64,000 nucleotides of DNA from Hybos culiciformis (taxonomy: Eukaryota > Arthropoda > Insecta > Diptera > Hybotidae). The stretch lies in the NCBI GenBank assembly GCA_964007475.1, contig OZ023274.1, positions 90,233,213 to 90,297,212 on the forward strand. Direction: 5' to 3'. The position numbers were made by a program, and so were the translations under genes. Below, in pieces: positions 24,042-37,754 of this stretch (within the stretch, counting starts at the first letter, position 1; each line of letters starts with the position of its first letter). The notes under the pieces were generated by a model. That model did no database searches and was not told the DNA's origin. It saw only the letters and a program-made list of their open reading frames with translations.

Positions 24042-27000
24042 GTTTATATTATTCAAAATATAAATTAAAATTAATAAATAAAAATAATAATAATAATAAG
24101 GAAACCGAAATGGTCACGTTCAAAACAAATCCATATCAATTTCAAAAAATATAATATTTATTTTTGATTATTACCTATAATCATTTTTAACAAATTTATT
24201 AAATTAATAAAAAAAAAATAAAAATATGAAATGTCATTCATTGTTTCAATTCAATTTATCAGCAATAATAAATTATATAACTAGAATTAATGAATTCATT
24301 GCTAGAATATTATATTTTATAAAATAACAGAATTTAGAAAATATATTTAATGTATATTTTTAGTATTATAAATATATATATTGAGTTTTCTAAACGAAAT
24401 ATAATATTAATATTTACATTATTTTATAGCAACTATATTATAATTTTCCTCATTCCTTATAATCCTTAAAAAAATTTCAATTAAAGGATTTAACAAAAAG
24501 TGTATTATACGAAAAAAAAATAAATAAAAAGATACATTTTTCTGGTTTTTTGTTAACCAAGAAAATTTACCATTTTATTTTTTTTTTCCCAAAATTCAGT
24601 GTTATATTAAAAATTCTAGATATTGTCTACTTTTTTTTTGTTAAATTTAAGAATTCTATTCATTCCATATATAGGATTCCAGACAAAGGGTACAAAAGCA
24701 AAAACTTAAACATATAACTAAATTAAACAATTTCTAAGAGTAGACGAAAAAAAAAAAATGTAACAAGATATTTTTAATTTTTATTTCCATAAGCCTTGAA
24801 TTCTACTTACAATTTAAATTTTAAATAGAGCAATCTAATATATTTTTTGTTCAACATTTTTAGAGTTTGTTTAAGTTTTGTATTTTTTTTTTAATTTAAA
24901 TGTACACTTAATACAACTTTTTGATACTTAAAATTTCTTTTTTTTAAGAAAAAACTAGTTTTTTGAACCTTTATTGGCGGGTCGTCGTCGTGCAAATAAA
25001 ACTTTTGAAAGGCAATTGAATGTAAATAATTTTAGATACCATTATGAGTCGTCTATGAAAATCAAAAAACCAGATTCACATCAGAATCAAAATTTCAGTT
25101 CCTTAACATTTTATACTTTTTTGATCAATTAGTTGATTCACTTAAGAAAAATTTGTCTAATGTTCTTTAACCATAACTGAATGTAATTTGATATGATCTC
25201 ATGACAGTAAATAAGCGAAGAAGGATTAAAAAAAAACCAAAAAAAAAAATAAGAAAAAATCTTTTCATATTTGAAAAATCAGAAAGCACATTTATGTATA
25301 GTACATACATACGTCTAGTTATGAAAGATATATATATATATGAAATATATCCATGTTATCTTATTATATTTTTATTCTTTTATTGAAAAACCCATTATTA
25401 AGATTATTGACATTTGTTTAACATGTAAATATAATTTAATCAATGAATTTTATTCTAATATAAAAAAAAAATGTTAACCTAATTTTAACTTGACATTATA
25501 TCCGACCATATGTACCTTACATGTATAATTGTACGTGTAACATATGTGGAAAAGGAAATGTCTTCTTTTTTTTTTACTCGATAAAGGGAGAAAATAAAAA
25601 TTAACATAGACTTTGTGTAGCATAAAGGAGATTATTTTATGTATGTTAAATTCAGAGACTACACAATGACCCATTTCAAATAATGTTTTATTTTCTTTTG
25701 AAAGACAATAAATTCAAAAGCTCTTGTTTTCATAAATCGACATCCCAGTAAATAAAAAAAAAAAAAGAAGATATTATTTGCCTTGAAACTAAAAATTCAA
25801 ATAAACATAATATAGCATAATGTATGTACATATGTATTTTACATCTAGGTATAATGTCTATTTTATTTTTTCTACTATTCACATTACACATAGAGTTATT
25901 ATAGATTTTTTTACTTTCAACTTACAAATTTAAATAGGTTTTCATTATGACAAGTATTAGGTATACCATTTGGAATATTGTTTGTGGTATTACACATTTT
26001 TTTCTTTAGTTAGCAATTGTGCGAGTAACATTTAACATTTTGTGTAGTCAGTGTTTCATCACAAAAACGAACTGGGTAAAATGAAAGTCGAATATTTTTG
26101 TAAAACAGAATTAACACATTTCCACTTAGCAAACTGCCAACTCCAATAATGAACTTTCTGTTAATTCATTCATGAATCGAGCTATTATTTTTTAAACCAT
26201 AAAGTAATCAAAAGCTTTCTACATAGAAGAAAATAAATAAAAAAGAAAAATAAATCTAAACTTATATTGAATTAGTTCTGGCTAATGATGTTATTCACGA
26301 CTATGCATATAAAATAATGTATATAGTTAATAACAATATTATTCTAAAACTTTCAAACACTTATAAAATGCTAAACTCGTGAAAACTGTAAATATTTGTA
26401 CAGAAAAAGTTTTTTATTAAATTTTTTCCAATTGAATAAATTTTTTATTTAAATCTCTTGAATTCTTTTTTTTATTACAGCGAATAAACTTATAATGCCC
26501 ATATTACGCGATATAATTTAAAATTGTATATATGATAAACATCAAGTTTTATTAAAAGTCTCCTATATAGATTCATATCAGCAGTATGGTAAATAATTTT
26601 GCTTTTTATAACTATATAATACATATAATCTTTTATTATTATCAGTGTCCCCCAAAGAATTTTTTTTACGTAGGTAATTTTCTTTTCCATTTACAAATTT
26701 TGGTAAAAATCATACTTAATTTTCTACTGTACAACATATACACACTAAATCATACGAAATTTCTTAAATTTTTAAAAAATCATTTGCTTCGGTCTGAAAA
26801 TAAAATTGTAAATTAATCACGACAAAAAAAAAAGAAAAATTATCTCAAAATCATCATTTTCGTATTTCCAACCAACATGTGGACGAGGTATCTAAATTAT
26901 ACGTAAAACTATAGAGTGATGTAAATACAATTCATATAGTTCAGCAGTGTTGTTCTTTAGCTGTAGTGCATTTCAAATTCATATCATACAATTCCTCTCC

Positions 27001-28095
27001 AAAAAAAACTTTAAGAAATATTATTGCTGGTATGGATTTTATTTTGTGGTTTAAAAACCAATTTGAATTTTATTTTAGATAGCAAAGTCTGCAAACCCAA
27101 TTTTAATAAATATTTTTGTTTTGATCTATATATATCTTCTAAATTTTGACTTATAAAATATATTATATATGTATATATATTTATTTGAATAAAAATTAAA
27201 TTTAGGCTGAATCAACCGCATAATTTCTGCAATATTCAATAAATTATTATTTTGCTTTAGAATAAACGAAATTACATTTTAGATAATAGGTAAAAATATT
27301 GGTCAATTTCCAATAAATTTTTTTTTTTTTGTTACGAAATTATGTTTTAAAATTCAATTTATAAAATAGTCTTTTATACCTACAATCGTTTATGAAAATC
27401 AAATTTTTATAAATGGCTTAATTTTCCGCTCAATGAATTCTATTTTTTGCAGTTCCAAGGCTACATGTTTGAGTGTTCCGATTATATAGTTCATTCATAC
27501 ACTATGCAAAAGCCCCAACTCTGTATTTTGTATCATACTATATACTATTTAACCATTAACATTTTGAAAAAAGGATAAAGTTATGCAAATGCAGAAAAAT
27601 AAGGAAGGAAAACTTTTTAGAATAAAATTATTGTTTAATTTTAAATTTTCAATTAATTTCATAGAAATTAAAACTTTTTTACAAACGATTACTTTTCTGT
27701 CTATTTTCAGATTATTCTTCAATGAAATATTCTTGAAATCAGAGCTTTAAAACAAGAAAAAAAAAATTAAATTTCCTAAATTAAATATTAATTATAAACA
27801 AACGAATTTGCAATTGAGATCAAAATAATATAAAAAAAAATGAAAAAAAACATATAAAAAGGCCTAAATAATAAATAATAATTAAATTTGTTGAAAATAA
27901 TAAATAAAAAATAAAAATAAATTCTATTTTAGAATATTTAATTGAATTTTTTTTGAAGTTTATACTTCTTTAGCGACGATGGAAGAAATTTGGTAGAGGG
28001 TAAAAATTTATTTTCATATAAAATTTTTCTGAGAATCGTCATCATTTTTCTGAGAATCGACCGTCATCATTTTTCAAAAATTAAAAAAAAAAACA
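24042..28095. other. AT-rich DNA up to the tandem array
   Basis: No gene recognised. Close to the array, at about 28024-28073, the phrase TTTTTCTGAGAATCG...GTCATCATTTTTC is present twice in tandem. Confidence 0.4.
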
Positions 28096-28168
28096 AACCA
28101 TAATTGGGTTCGAACCTGGCACCTTCAGACTTATTAGTATGGTGTTCTATCCACTAAGCCATACGGCC
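28096..28168 (-). pseudogene. tRNA-Ile(AAU)-like pseudogene at the left edge of the array
   Basis: Read on minus from 28168, the sequence has tRNA length and landmarks. The acceptor strand GGCCGTA can pair with TATGGTT at the other end (three G-U pairs). The A-box-like TGGCTTAGTGG, a D stem with 3 of 4 pairs, the loop CTAATAA (AAT anticodon of eukaryotic tRNA-Ile) and the B-box-like GGTTCGAACCC follow. The anticodon and T stems do not pair properly, so it is probably not a functional tRNA. It marks the point where the 1.6-kb tandem array begins. Confidence 0.65.
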
Positions 28169-29751
28169 ATATAATTTTTGCTTTCTAAAATATAATAAAA
28201 AAATTCTAATAAACCATTCATTTTTTTGTTTTTATTTTATTGTAGGGGAATAAAAAATAATACTCAAAAAAAAAAATAAGAAAAGAATTAGAATACTCTA
28301 AAAACGAGTTTGAAAAATTAACTAACCAATCAAAAAATTAATCTCATTGCCATATAATGAGATTTAATATTATTTAGGAAAATAAATCAAAAATATTTTT
28401 TGTATTTGTTTAGAAAGCTAAACTCATATAGGCAATATGGCTTAGTATTATAGTAGAACATCACACTGTAAGTCTGAAGGTGCCTGGTTCGATTCCCAAT
28501 GAGGATTTTTTTTTTTTTTAATAAAGAAACAAATCCTTTTAGTATTTTTGGAAAACGTTAAATATTCATATGATATATGATAAAAATTAAATTTTTGCAC
28601 CACTTAACAATTCTTGAATTAAAATAAAAATATGATTTATAGTTTTTCATTAAAAAAAAGAAATTAAATAATCCTTTTCTTTGTGGGTCCCCAAAAAAAA
28701 ATTCTCATGTGACAACGGAATTTATTGTCGATTTATTTATATATGTATAATAAAATAAGGGACTATGAAATAATTAAAAAGTAATAGTTAGCAATAGAAA
28801 TATACATTTATTTTTTGATCCTATATTTTTTAATTTATAGCTTAAATATTATTTGCCAAATTCGATTCTAATTTCAATTTGATATTTTCGTCTATTTTTT
28901 ATTTTGACATGCAGATTGTGAAAACTTCGGAATTTCACGCAGTTACGAATGATTAAATATAAAAATATAAAATATTGTTAACTTCATATTATTTAACGTC
29001 TCAAATTAATTATAGATTTAGCTAGACAAATAATATTATTTCCAGTCGATGATGAACTTTTACAGATAAGACTTATATAAACAAAATACAATAAAATAGA
29101 TTTAAATGCCAAAATTTAATAAAATTATTTAACAATTGATTAATATGAACAAAAATTTAGTAAAATGTCTTAAAATTCGATTTATATGAACAAAATTTCG
29201 ATTTATAATTCATAATGTTTAATTTAAATTAGTTATTCGAGCTGATTTTCCATCAAATAAAATAATTTTCGAAACATCTGGGAAATGTTTTTACACACTC
29301 TAGATTATTTTTTACAGAGATCATGTAACCACTAAAGTTATAAACATTATATCCTATAAAACAAATTTATAATATTGGACGCACTAAACTCGTTACAAAC
29401 AACATAGGTATATTTTGGCATTGATAGTATAGATATCGATCAAGTAATTTATCATTATAGGTTTTCCCGGCTCAAAATATGCAAAAAAAAAAAATATTTT
29501 CAAAATAGGTAGCTCTGGTGAAATAAAGATTACCAGACCAAAAATTTTGGGTAGGAATTCATAATTATCGTACACTTTTTTAATTTCAAATATATGTCCA
29601 ATATTACAAGCAAAAAAATTACATATTCTACCAATAAAAAAATTATGTTCAAAAAATTTTAAAAATTATTATGTTCAAAAAAATTTAAAAAAAAATGTAT
29701 TCATTGGGGAATCGAACCTGACACCTTCACTCTTATAGTCCGATGTTCTAG
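28151..29751 (+). repeat. 1.6-kb unit 1
   Basis: First unit; its left side is the tRNA-Ile-like sequence rather than the hybrid junction found in later units. It has private changes such as ATACTCTAAAAACGAG near 28292, where the others read ATACTCAAAAAACGAG. Confidence 0.9.
28431..28504 (+). pseudogene. tRNA-like sequence (GTA anticodon loop), plus-strand copy in each unit
   Basis: GGCAATATGGCTTAGT... is followed by the loop CTGTAAG (anticodon position GTA) and a consensus B box GGTTCGATTCC. The stems are poorly paired, so this is tRNA-derived rather than a working tRNA. It recurs at the same offset in all units (starts 30032, 31633, 33234, 34833, 36434, 38035, 39636 and 41235). It is the inverted partner of the minus-strand tRNA-like sequence about 260 bp upstream; homology extends about 20 bases beyond the tRNA 5' end (TTTAGAAAGC). 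Confidence 0.6.
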
Positions 29752-29769
29752 CCACTAAGCCATACGGCC
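29701..29769 (-). pseudogene. Hybrid tRNA-like sequence at each internal junction, minus strand
   Basis: On minus it reads GGCCGTATGGCTTAGTGG, then CTATAAG at the anticodon-loop position, then a consensus B box GGTTCGATTCC and CCCAATGA. Its part before the shared 14-mer (plus-strand order) matches the tRNA-like sequence at the right end of the array, and its part after the 14-mer matches the left end. It is therefore a recombinant. The same hybrid sits at every internal junction (units 2 to 9). Confidence 0.7.
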
Positions 29770-31352
29770 ATATAATTTTTGCTTTCTAAAATATAATAAA
29801 AAAATTCTAATAAACCATTCATTTTTTTGTTTTTATTTTATTGTAGGGGAATAAAAAATAATACTCAAAAAAAAAAATAAGAAAAGAATTAGAATACTCA
29901 AAAAACGAGTTTGAAAAATTAACTAACCAATCAAAAAATTAATCTCATTGCCATATAATGAGATTTAATATTATTTAGGAAAATAAATCAAAAATATTTT
30001 TTGTATTTGTTTAGAAAGCTAAACTCATATAGGCAATATGGCTTAGTATTATAGTAGAACATCACACTGTAAGTCTGAAGGTGCCTGGTTCGATTCCCAA
30101 TGAGGATTTTTTTTTTTTTTAATAAAGAAACAAATCCTTTTAGTATTTTTGGAAAACGTTAAATATTCATATGATATATGATAAAAATTAAATTTTTGCA
30201 CCACTTAACAATTCTTGAATTAAAATAAAAATATGATTTATAGTTTTTCATTAAAAAAAAGAAATTAAATAATCCTTTTCTTTGTGGGTCCCCAAAAAAA
30301 AATTCTCATGTGACAACGGAATTTATTGTCGATTTATTTATATATGTATAATAAAATAAGGGACTATGAAATAATTAAAAAGTAATAGTTAGCAATAGAA
30401 ATATACATTTATTTTTTGATCCTATATTTTTTAATTTATAGCTTAAATATTATTTGCCAAATTCGATTCTAATTTCAATTTGATATTTTCGTCTATTTTT
30501 TATTTTGACATGCAGATTGTGAAAACTTCGGAATTTCACGCAGTTACGAATGATTAAATATAAAAATATAAAATATTGTTAACTTCATATTATTTAACGT
30601 CTCAAATTAATTATAGATTTAGCTAGACAAATAATATTATTTCCAGTCGATGATGAACTTTTACAGATAAGACTTATATAAACAAAATACAATAAAATAG
30701 ATTTAAATGCCAAAATTTAATAAAATTATTTAACAATTGATTAATATGAACAAAAATTTAGTAAAATGTCTTAAAATTCGATTTATATGAACAAAATTTC
30801 GATTTATAATTCATAATGTTTAATTTAAATTAGTTATTCGAGCTGATTTTCCATCAAATAAAATAATTTTCGAAACATCTGGGAAATGTTTTTACACACT
30901 CTAGATTATTTTTTACAGAGATCATGTAACCACTAAAGTTATAAACATTATATCCTATAAAACAAATTTATAATATTGGACGCACTAAACTCGTTACAAA
31001 CAACATAGGTATATTTTGGCATTGATAGTATAGATATCGATCAAGTAATTTATCATTATAGGTTTTCCCGGCTCAAAATATGCAAAAAAAAAAAATATTT
31101 TCAAAATAGGTAGCTCTGGTGAAATAAAGATTACCAGACCAAAAATTTTGGGTAGGAATTCATAATTATCGTACACTTTTTTAATTTCAAATATATGTCC
31201 AATATTACAAGCAAAAAAATTACATATTCTACCAATAAAAAAATTATGTTCAAAAAATTTTAAAAATTATTATGTTCAAAAAAATTTAAAAAAAAATGTA
31301 TTCATTGGGGAATCGAACCTGACACCTTCACTCTTATAGTCCGATGTTCTAG
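29752..31352 (+). repeat. 1.6-kb unit 2
   Basis: Standard internal unit, 1601 bp; matches units 3, 5 and 6 at every position I compared. Confidence 0.9.
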
Positions 31353-32953
31353 CCACTAAGCCATACGGCCATATAATTTTTGCTTTCTAAAATATAATAA
31401 AAAAATTCTAATAAACCATTCATTTTTTTGTTTTTATTTTATTGTAGGGGAATAAAAAATAATACTCAAAAAAAAAAATAAGAAAAGAATTAGAATACTC
31501 AAAAAACGAGTTTGAAAAATTAACTAACCAATCAAAAAATTAATCTCATTGCCATATAATGAGATTTAATATTATTTAGGAAAATAAATCAAAAATATTT
31601 TTTGTATTTGTTTAGAAAGCTAAACTCATATAGGCAATATGGCTTAGTATTATAGTAGAACATCACACTGTAAGTCTGAAGGTGCCTGGTTCGATTCCCA
31701 ATGAGGATTTTTTTTTTTTTTAATAAAGAAACAAATCCTTTTAGTATTTTTGGAAAACGTTAAATATTCATATGATATATGATAAAAATTAAATTTTTGC
31801 ACCACTTAACAATTCTTGAATTAAAATAAAAATATGATTTATAGTTTTTCATTAAAAAAAAGAAATTAAATAATCCTTTTCTTTGTGGGTCCCCAAAAAA
31901 AAATTCTCATGTGACAACGGAATTTATTGTCGATTTATTTATATATGTATAATAAAATAAGGGACTATGAAATAATTAAAAAGTAATAGTTAGCAATAGA
32001 AATATACATTTATTTTTTGATCCTATATTTTTTAATTTATAGCTTAAATATTATTTGCCAAATTCGATTCTAATTTCAATTTGATATTTTCGTCTATTTT
32101 TTATTTTGACATGCAGATTGTGAAAACTTCGGAATTTCACGCAGTTACGAATGATTAAATATAAAAATATAAAATATTGTTAACTTCATATTATTTAACG
32201 TCTCAAATTAATTATAGATTTAGCTAGACAAATAATATTATTTCCAGTCGATGATGAACTTTTACAGATAAGACTTATATAAACAAAATACAATAAAATA
32301 GATTTAAATGCCAAAATTTAATAAAATTATTTAACAATTGATTAATATGAACAAAAATTTAGTAAAATGTCTTAAAATTCGATTTATATGAACAAAATTT
32401 CGATTTATAATTCATAATGTTTAATTTAAATTAGTTATTCGAGCTGATTTTCCATCAAATAAAATAATTTTCGAAACATCTGGGAAATGTTTTTACACAC
32501 TCTAGATTATTTTTTACAGAGATCATGTAACCACTAAAGTTATAAACATTATATCCTATAAAACAAATTTATAATATTGGACGCACTAAACTCGTTACAA
32601 ACAACATAGGTATATTTTGGCATTGATAGTATAGATATCGATCAAGTAATTTATCATTATAGGTTTTCCCGGCTCAAAATATGCAAAAAAAAAAAATATT
32701 TTCAAAATAGGTAGCTCTGGTGAAATAAAGATTACCAGACCAAAAATTTTGGGTAGGAATTCATAATTATCGTACACTTTTTTAATTTCAAATATATGTC
32801 CAATATTACAAGCAAAAAAATTACATATTCTACCAATAAAAAAATTATGTTCAAAAAATTTTAAAAATTATTATGTTCAAAAAAATTTAAAAAAAAATGT
32901 ATTCATTGGGGAATCGAACCTGACACCTTCACTCTTATAGTCCGATGTTCTAG
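31353..32953 (+). repeat. 1.6-kb unit 3
   Basis: Standard internal unit, 1601 bp, with CATTTTTTTG near 31420 and AAACTCATAT near 31623. Confidence 0.9.
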
Positions 32954-34552
32954 CCACTAAGCCATACGGCCATATAATTTTTGCTTTCTAAAATATAATA
33001 AAAAAATTCTAATAAACCATTCATTGTTTTGTTTTTATTTTATTGTAGGGGAATAAAAAATAATACTCAAAAAAAAAAATAAGAAAAGAATTAGAATACT
33101 CAAAAAACGAGTTTGAAAAATTAACTAACCAATCAAAAAATTAATCTCATTGCCATATAATGAGATTTAATATTATTTAGGAAAATAAATCAAAAATATT
33201 TTTTGTATTTGTTTAGAAAGCTAAACTTATATAGGCAATATGGCTTAGTATTATAGTAGAACATCACACTGTAAGTCTGAAGGTGCCTGGTTCGATTCCC
33301 AATGAGGATTTTTTTTTTTTAATAAAGAAACAAATCCTTTTAGTATTTTTGGAAAACGTTAAATATTCATATGATATATGATAAAAATTAAATTTTTGCA
33401 CCACTTAACAATTCTTGAATTAAAATAAAAATATGATTTATAGTTTTTCATTAAAAAAAAGAAATTAAATAATCCTTTTCTTTGTGGGTCCCCAAAAAAA
33501 AATTCTCATGTGACAACGGAATTTATTGTCGATTTATTTATATATGTATAATAAAATAAGGGACTATGAAATAATTAAAAAGTAATAGTTAGCAATAGAA
33601 ATATACATTTATTTTTTGATCCTATATTTTTTAATTTATAGCTTAAATATTATTTGCCAAATTCGATTCTAATTTCAATTTGATATTTTCGTCTATTTTT
33701 TATTTTGACATGCAGATTGTGAAAACTTCGGAATTTCACGCAGTTACGAATGATTAAATATAAAAATATAAAATATTGTTAACTTCATATTATTTAACGT
33801 CTCAAATTAATTATAGATTTAGCTAGACAAATAATATTATTTCCAGTCGATGATGAACTTTTACAGATAAGACTTATATAAACAAAATACAATAAAATAG
33901 ATTTAAATGCCAAAATTTAATAAAATTATTTAACAATTGATTAATATGAACAAAAATTTAGTAAAATGTCTTAAAATTCGATTTATATGAACAAAATTTC
34001 GATTTATAATTCATAATGTTTAATTTAAATTAGTTATTCGAGCTGATTTTCCATCAAATAAAATAATTTTCGAAACATCTGGGAAATGTTTTTACACACT
34101 CTAGATTATTTTTTACAGAGATCATGTAACCACTAAAGTTATAAACATTATATCCTATAAAACAAATTTATAATATTGGACGCACTAAACTCGTTACAAA
34201 CAACATAGGTATATTTTGGCATTGATAGTATAGATATCGATCAAGTAATTTATCATTATAGGTTTTCCCGGCTCAAAATATGCAAAAAAAAAAAATATTT
34301 TCAAAATAGGTAGCTCTGGTGAAATAAAGATTACCAGACCAAAAATTTTGGGTAGGAATTCATAATTATCGTACACTTTTTTAATTTCAAATATATGTCC
34401 AATATTACAAGCAAAAAAATTACATATTCTACCAATAAAAAAATTATGTTCAAAAAATTTTAAAAATTATTATGTTCAAAAAAATTTAAAAAAAAATGTA
34501 TTCATTGGGGAATCGAACCTGACACCTTCACTCTTATAGTCCGATGTTCTAG
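32954..34552 (+). repeat. 1.6-kb unit 4 (variant haplotype)
   Basis: 1599 bp. It carries three linked variants shared with unit 8: CATTGTTTTG near 33022, AAACTTATAT near 33224, and a poly-T run two bases shorter near 33309. Confidence 0.9.
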
Positions 34553-36153
34553 CCACTAAGCCATACGGCCATATAATTTTTGCTTTCTAAAATATAATAA
34601 AAAAATTCTAATAAACCATTCATTTTTTTGTTTTTATTTTATTGTAGGGGAATAAAAAATAATACTCAAAAAAAAAAATAAGAAAAGAATTAGAATACTC
34701 AAAAAACGAGTTTGAAAAATTAACTAACCAATCAAAAAATTAATCTCATTGCCATATAATGAGATTTAATATTATTTAGGAAAATAAATCAAAAATATTT
34801 TTTGTATTTGTTTAGAAAGCTAAACTCATATAGGCAATATGGCTTAGTATTATAGTAGAACATCACACTGTAAGTCTGAAGGTGCCTGGTTCGATTCCCA
34901 ATGAGGATTTTTTTTTTTTTTAATAAAGAAACAAATCCTTTTAGTATTTTTGGAAAACGTTAAATATTCATATGATATATGATAAAAATTAAATTTTTGC
35001 ACCACTTAACAATTCTTGAATTAAAATAAAAATATGATTTATAGTTTTTCATTAAAAAAAAGAAATTAAATAATCCTTTTCTTTGTGGGTCCCCAAAAAA
35101 AAATTCTCATGTGACAACGGAATTTATTGTCGATTTATTTATATATGTATAATAAAATAAGGGACTATGAAATAATTAAAAAGTAATAGTTAGCAATAGA
35201 AATATACATTTATTTTTTGATCCTATATTTTTTAATTTATAGCTTAAATATTATTTGCCAAATTCGATTCTAATTTCAATTTGATATTTTCGTCTATTTT
35301 TTATTTTGACATGCAGATTGTGAAAACTTCGGAATTTCACGCAGTTACGAATGATTAAATATAAAAATATAAAATATTGTTAACTTCATATTATTTAACG
35401 TCTCAAATTAATTATAGATTTAGCTAGACAAATAATATTATTTCCAGTCGATGATGAACTTTTACAGATAAGACTTATATAAACAAAATACAATAAAATA
35501 GATTTAAATGCCAAAATTTAATAAAATTATTTAACAATTGATTAATATGAACAAAAATTTAGTAAAATGTCTTAAAATTCGATTTATATGAACAAAATTT
35601 CGATTTATAATTCATAATGTTTAATTTAAATTAGTTATTCGAGCTGATTTTCCATCAAATAAAATAATTTTCGAAACATCTGGGAAATGTTTTTACACAC
35701 TCTAGATTATTTTTTACAGAGATCATGTAACCACTAAAGTTATAAACATTATATCCTATAAAACAAATTTATAATATTGGACGCACTAAACTCGTTACAA
35801 ACAACATAGGTATATTTTGGCATTGATAGTATAGATATCGATCAAGTAATTTATCATTATAGGTTTTCCCGGCTCAAAATATGCAAAAAAAAAAAATATT
35901 TTCAAAATAGGTAGCTCTGGTGAAATAAAGATTACCAGACCAAAAATTTTGGGTAGGAATTCATAATTATCGTACACTTTTTTAATTTCAAATATATGTC
36001 CAATATTACAAGCAAAAAAATTACATATTCTACCAATAAAAAAATTATGTTCAAAAAATTTTAAAAATTATTATGTTCAAAAAAATTTAAAAAAAAATGT
36101 ATTCATTGGGGAATCGAACCTGACACCTTCACTCTTATAGTCCGATGTTCTAG
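34553..36153 (+). repeat. 1.6-kb unit 5
   Basis: Standard internal unit, 1601 bp. Confidence 0.9.
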
Positions 36154-37754
36154 CCACTAAGCCATACGGCCATATAATTTTTGCTTTCTAAAATATAATA
36201 AAAAAATTCTAATAAACCATTCATTTTTTTGTTTTTATTTTATTGTAGGGGAATAAAAAATAATACTCAAAAAAAAAAATAAGAAAAGAATTAGAATACT
36301 CAAAAAACGAGTTTGAAAAATTAACTAACCAATCAAAAAATTAATCTCATTGCCATATAATGAGATTTAATATTATTTAGGAAAATAAATCAAAAATATT
36401 TTTTGTATTTGTTTAGAAAGCTAAACTCATATAGGCAATATGGCTTAGTATTATAGTAGAACATCACACTGTAAGTCTGAAGGTGCCTGGTTCGATTCCC
36501 AATGAGGATTTTTTTTTTTTTTAATAAAGAAACAAATCCTTTTAGTATTTTTGGAAAACGTTAAATATTCATATGATATATGATAAAAATTAAATTTTTG
36601 CACCACTTAACAATTCTTGAATTAAAATAAAAATATGATTTATAGTTTTTCATTAAAAAAAAGAAATTAAATAATCCTTTTCTTTGTGGGTCCCCAAAAA
36701 AAAATTCTCATGTGACAACGGAATTTATTGTCGATTTATTTATATATGTATAATAAAATAAGGGACTATGAAATAATTAAAAAGTAATAGTTAGCAATAG
36801 AAATATACATTTATTTTTTGATCCTATATTTTTTAATTTATAGCTTAAATATTATTTGCCAAATTCGATTCTAATTTCAATTTGATATTTTCGTCTATTT
36901 TTTATTTTGACATGCAGATTGTGAAAACTTCGGAATTTCACGCAGTTACGAATGATTAAATATAAAAATATAAAATATTGTTAACTTCATATTATTTAAC
37001 GTCTCAAATTAATTATAGATTTAGCTAGACAAATAATATTATTTCCAGTCGATGATGAACTTTTACAGATAAGACTTATATAAACAAAATACAATAAAAT
37101 AGATTTAAATGCCAAAATTTAATAAAATTATTTAACAATTGATTAATATGAACAAAAATTTAGTAAAATGTCTTAAAATTCGATTTATATGAACAAAATT
37201 TCGATTTATAATTCATAATGTTTAATTTAAATTAGTTATTCGAGCTGATTTTCCATCAAATAAAATAATTTTCGAAACATCTGGGAAATGTTTTTACACA
37301 CTCTAGATTATTTTTTACAGAGATCATGTAACCACTAAAGTTATAAACATTATATCCTATAAAACAAATTTATAATATTGGACGCACTAAACTCGTTACA
37401 AACAACATAGGTATATTTTGGCATTGATAGTATAGATATCGATCAAGTAATTTATCATTATAGGTTTTCCCGGCTCAAAATATGCAAAAAAAAAAAATAT
37501 TTTCAAAATAGGTAGCTCTGGTGAAATAAAGATTACCAGACCAAAAATTTTGGGTAGGAATTCATAATTATCGTACACTTTTTTAATTTCAAATATATGT
37601 CCAATATTACAAGCAAAAAAATTACATATTCTACCAATAAAAAAATTATGTTCAAAAAATTTTAAAAATTATTATGTTCAAAAAAATTTAAAAAAAAATG
37701 TATTCATTGGGGAATCGAACCTGACACCTTCACTCTTATAGTCCGATGTTCTAG
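36154..37754 (+). repeat. 1.6-kb unit 6
   Basis: Standard internal unit, 1601 bp. Confidence 0.9.

Noticed and set aside
28096..28504. Functional tRNA genes in the array
   Set aside because: A and B boxes and anticodon-like loops are present, but the anticodon and T stems do not pair in any version, so I call them tRNA-derived pseudogenes.
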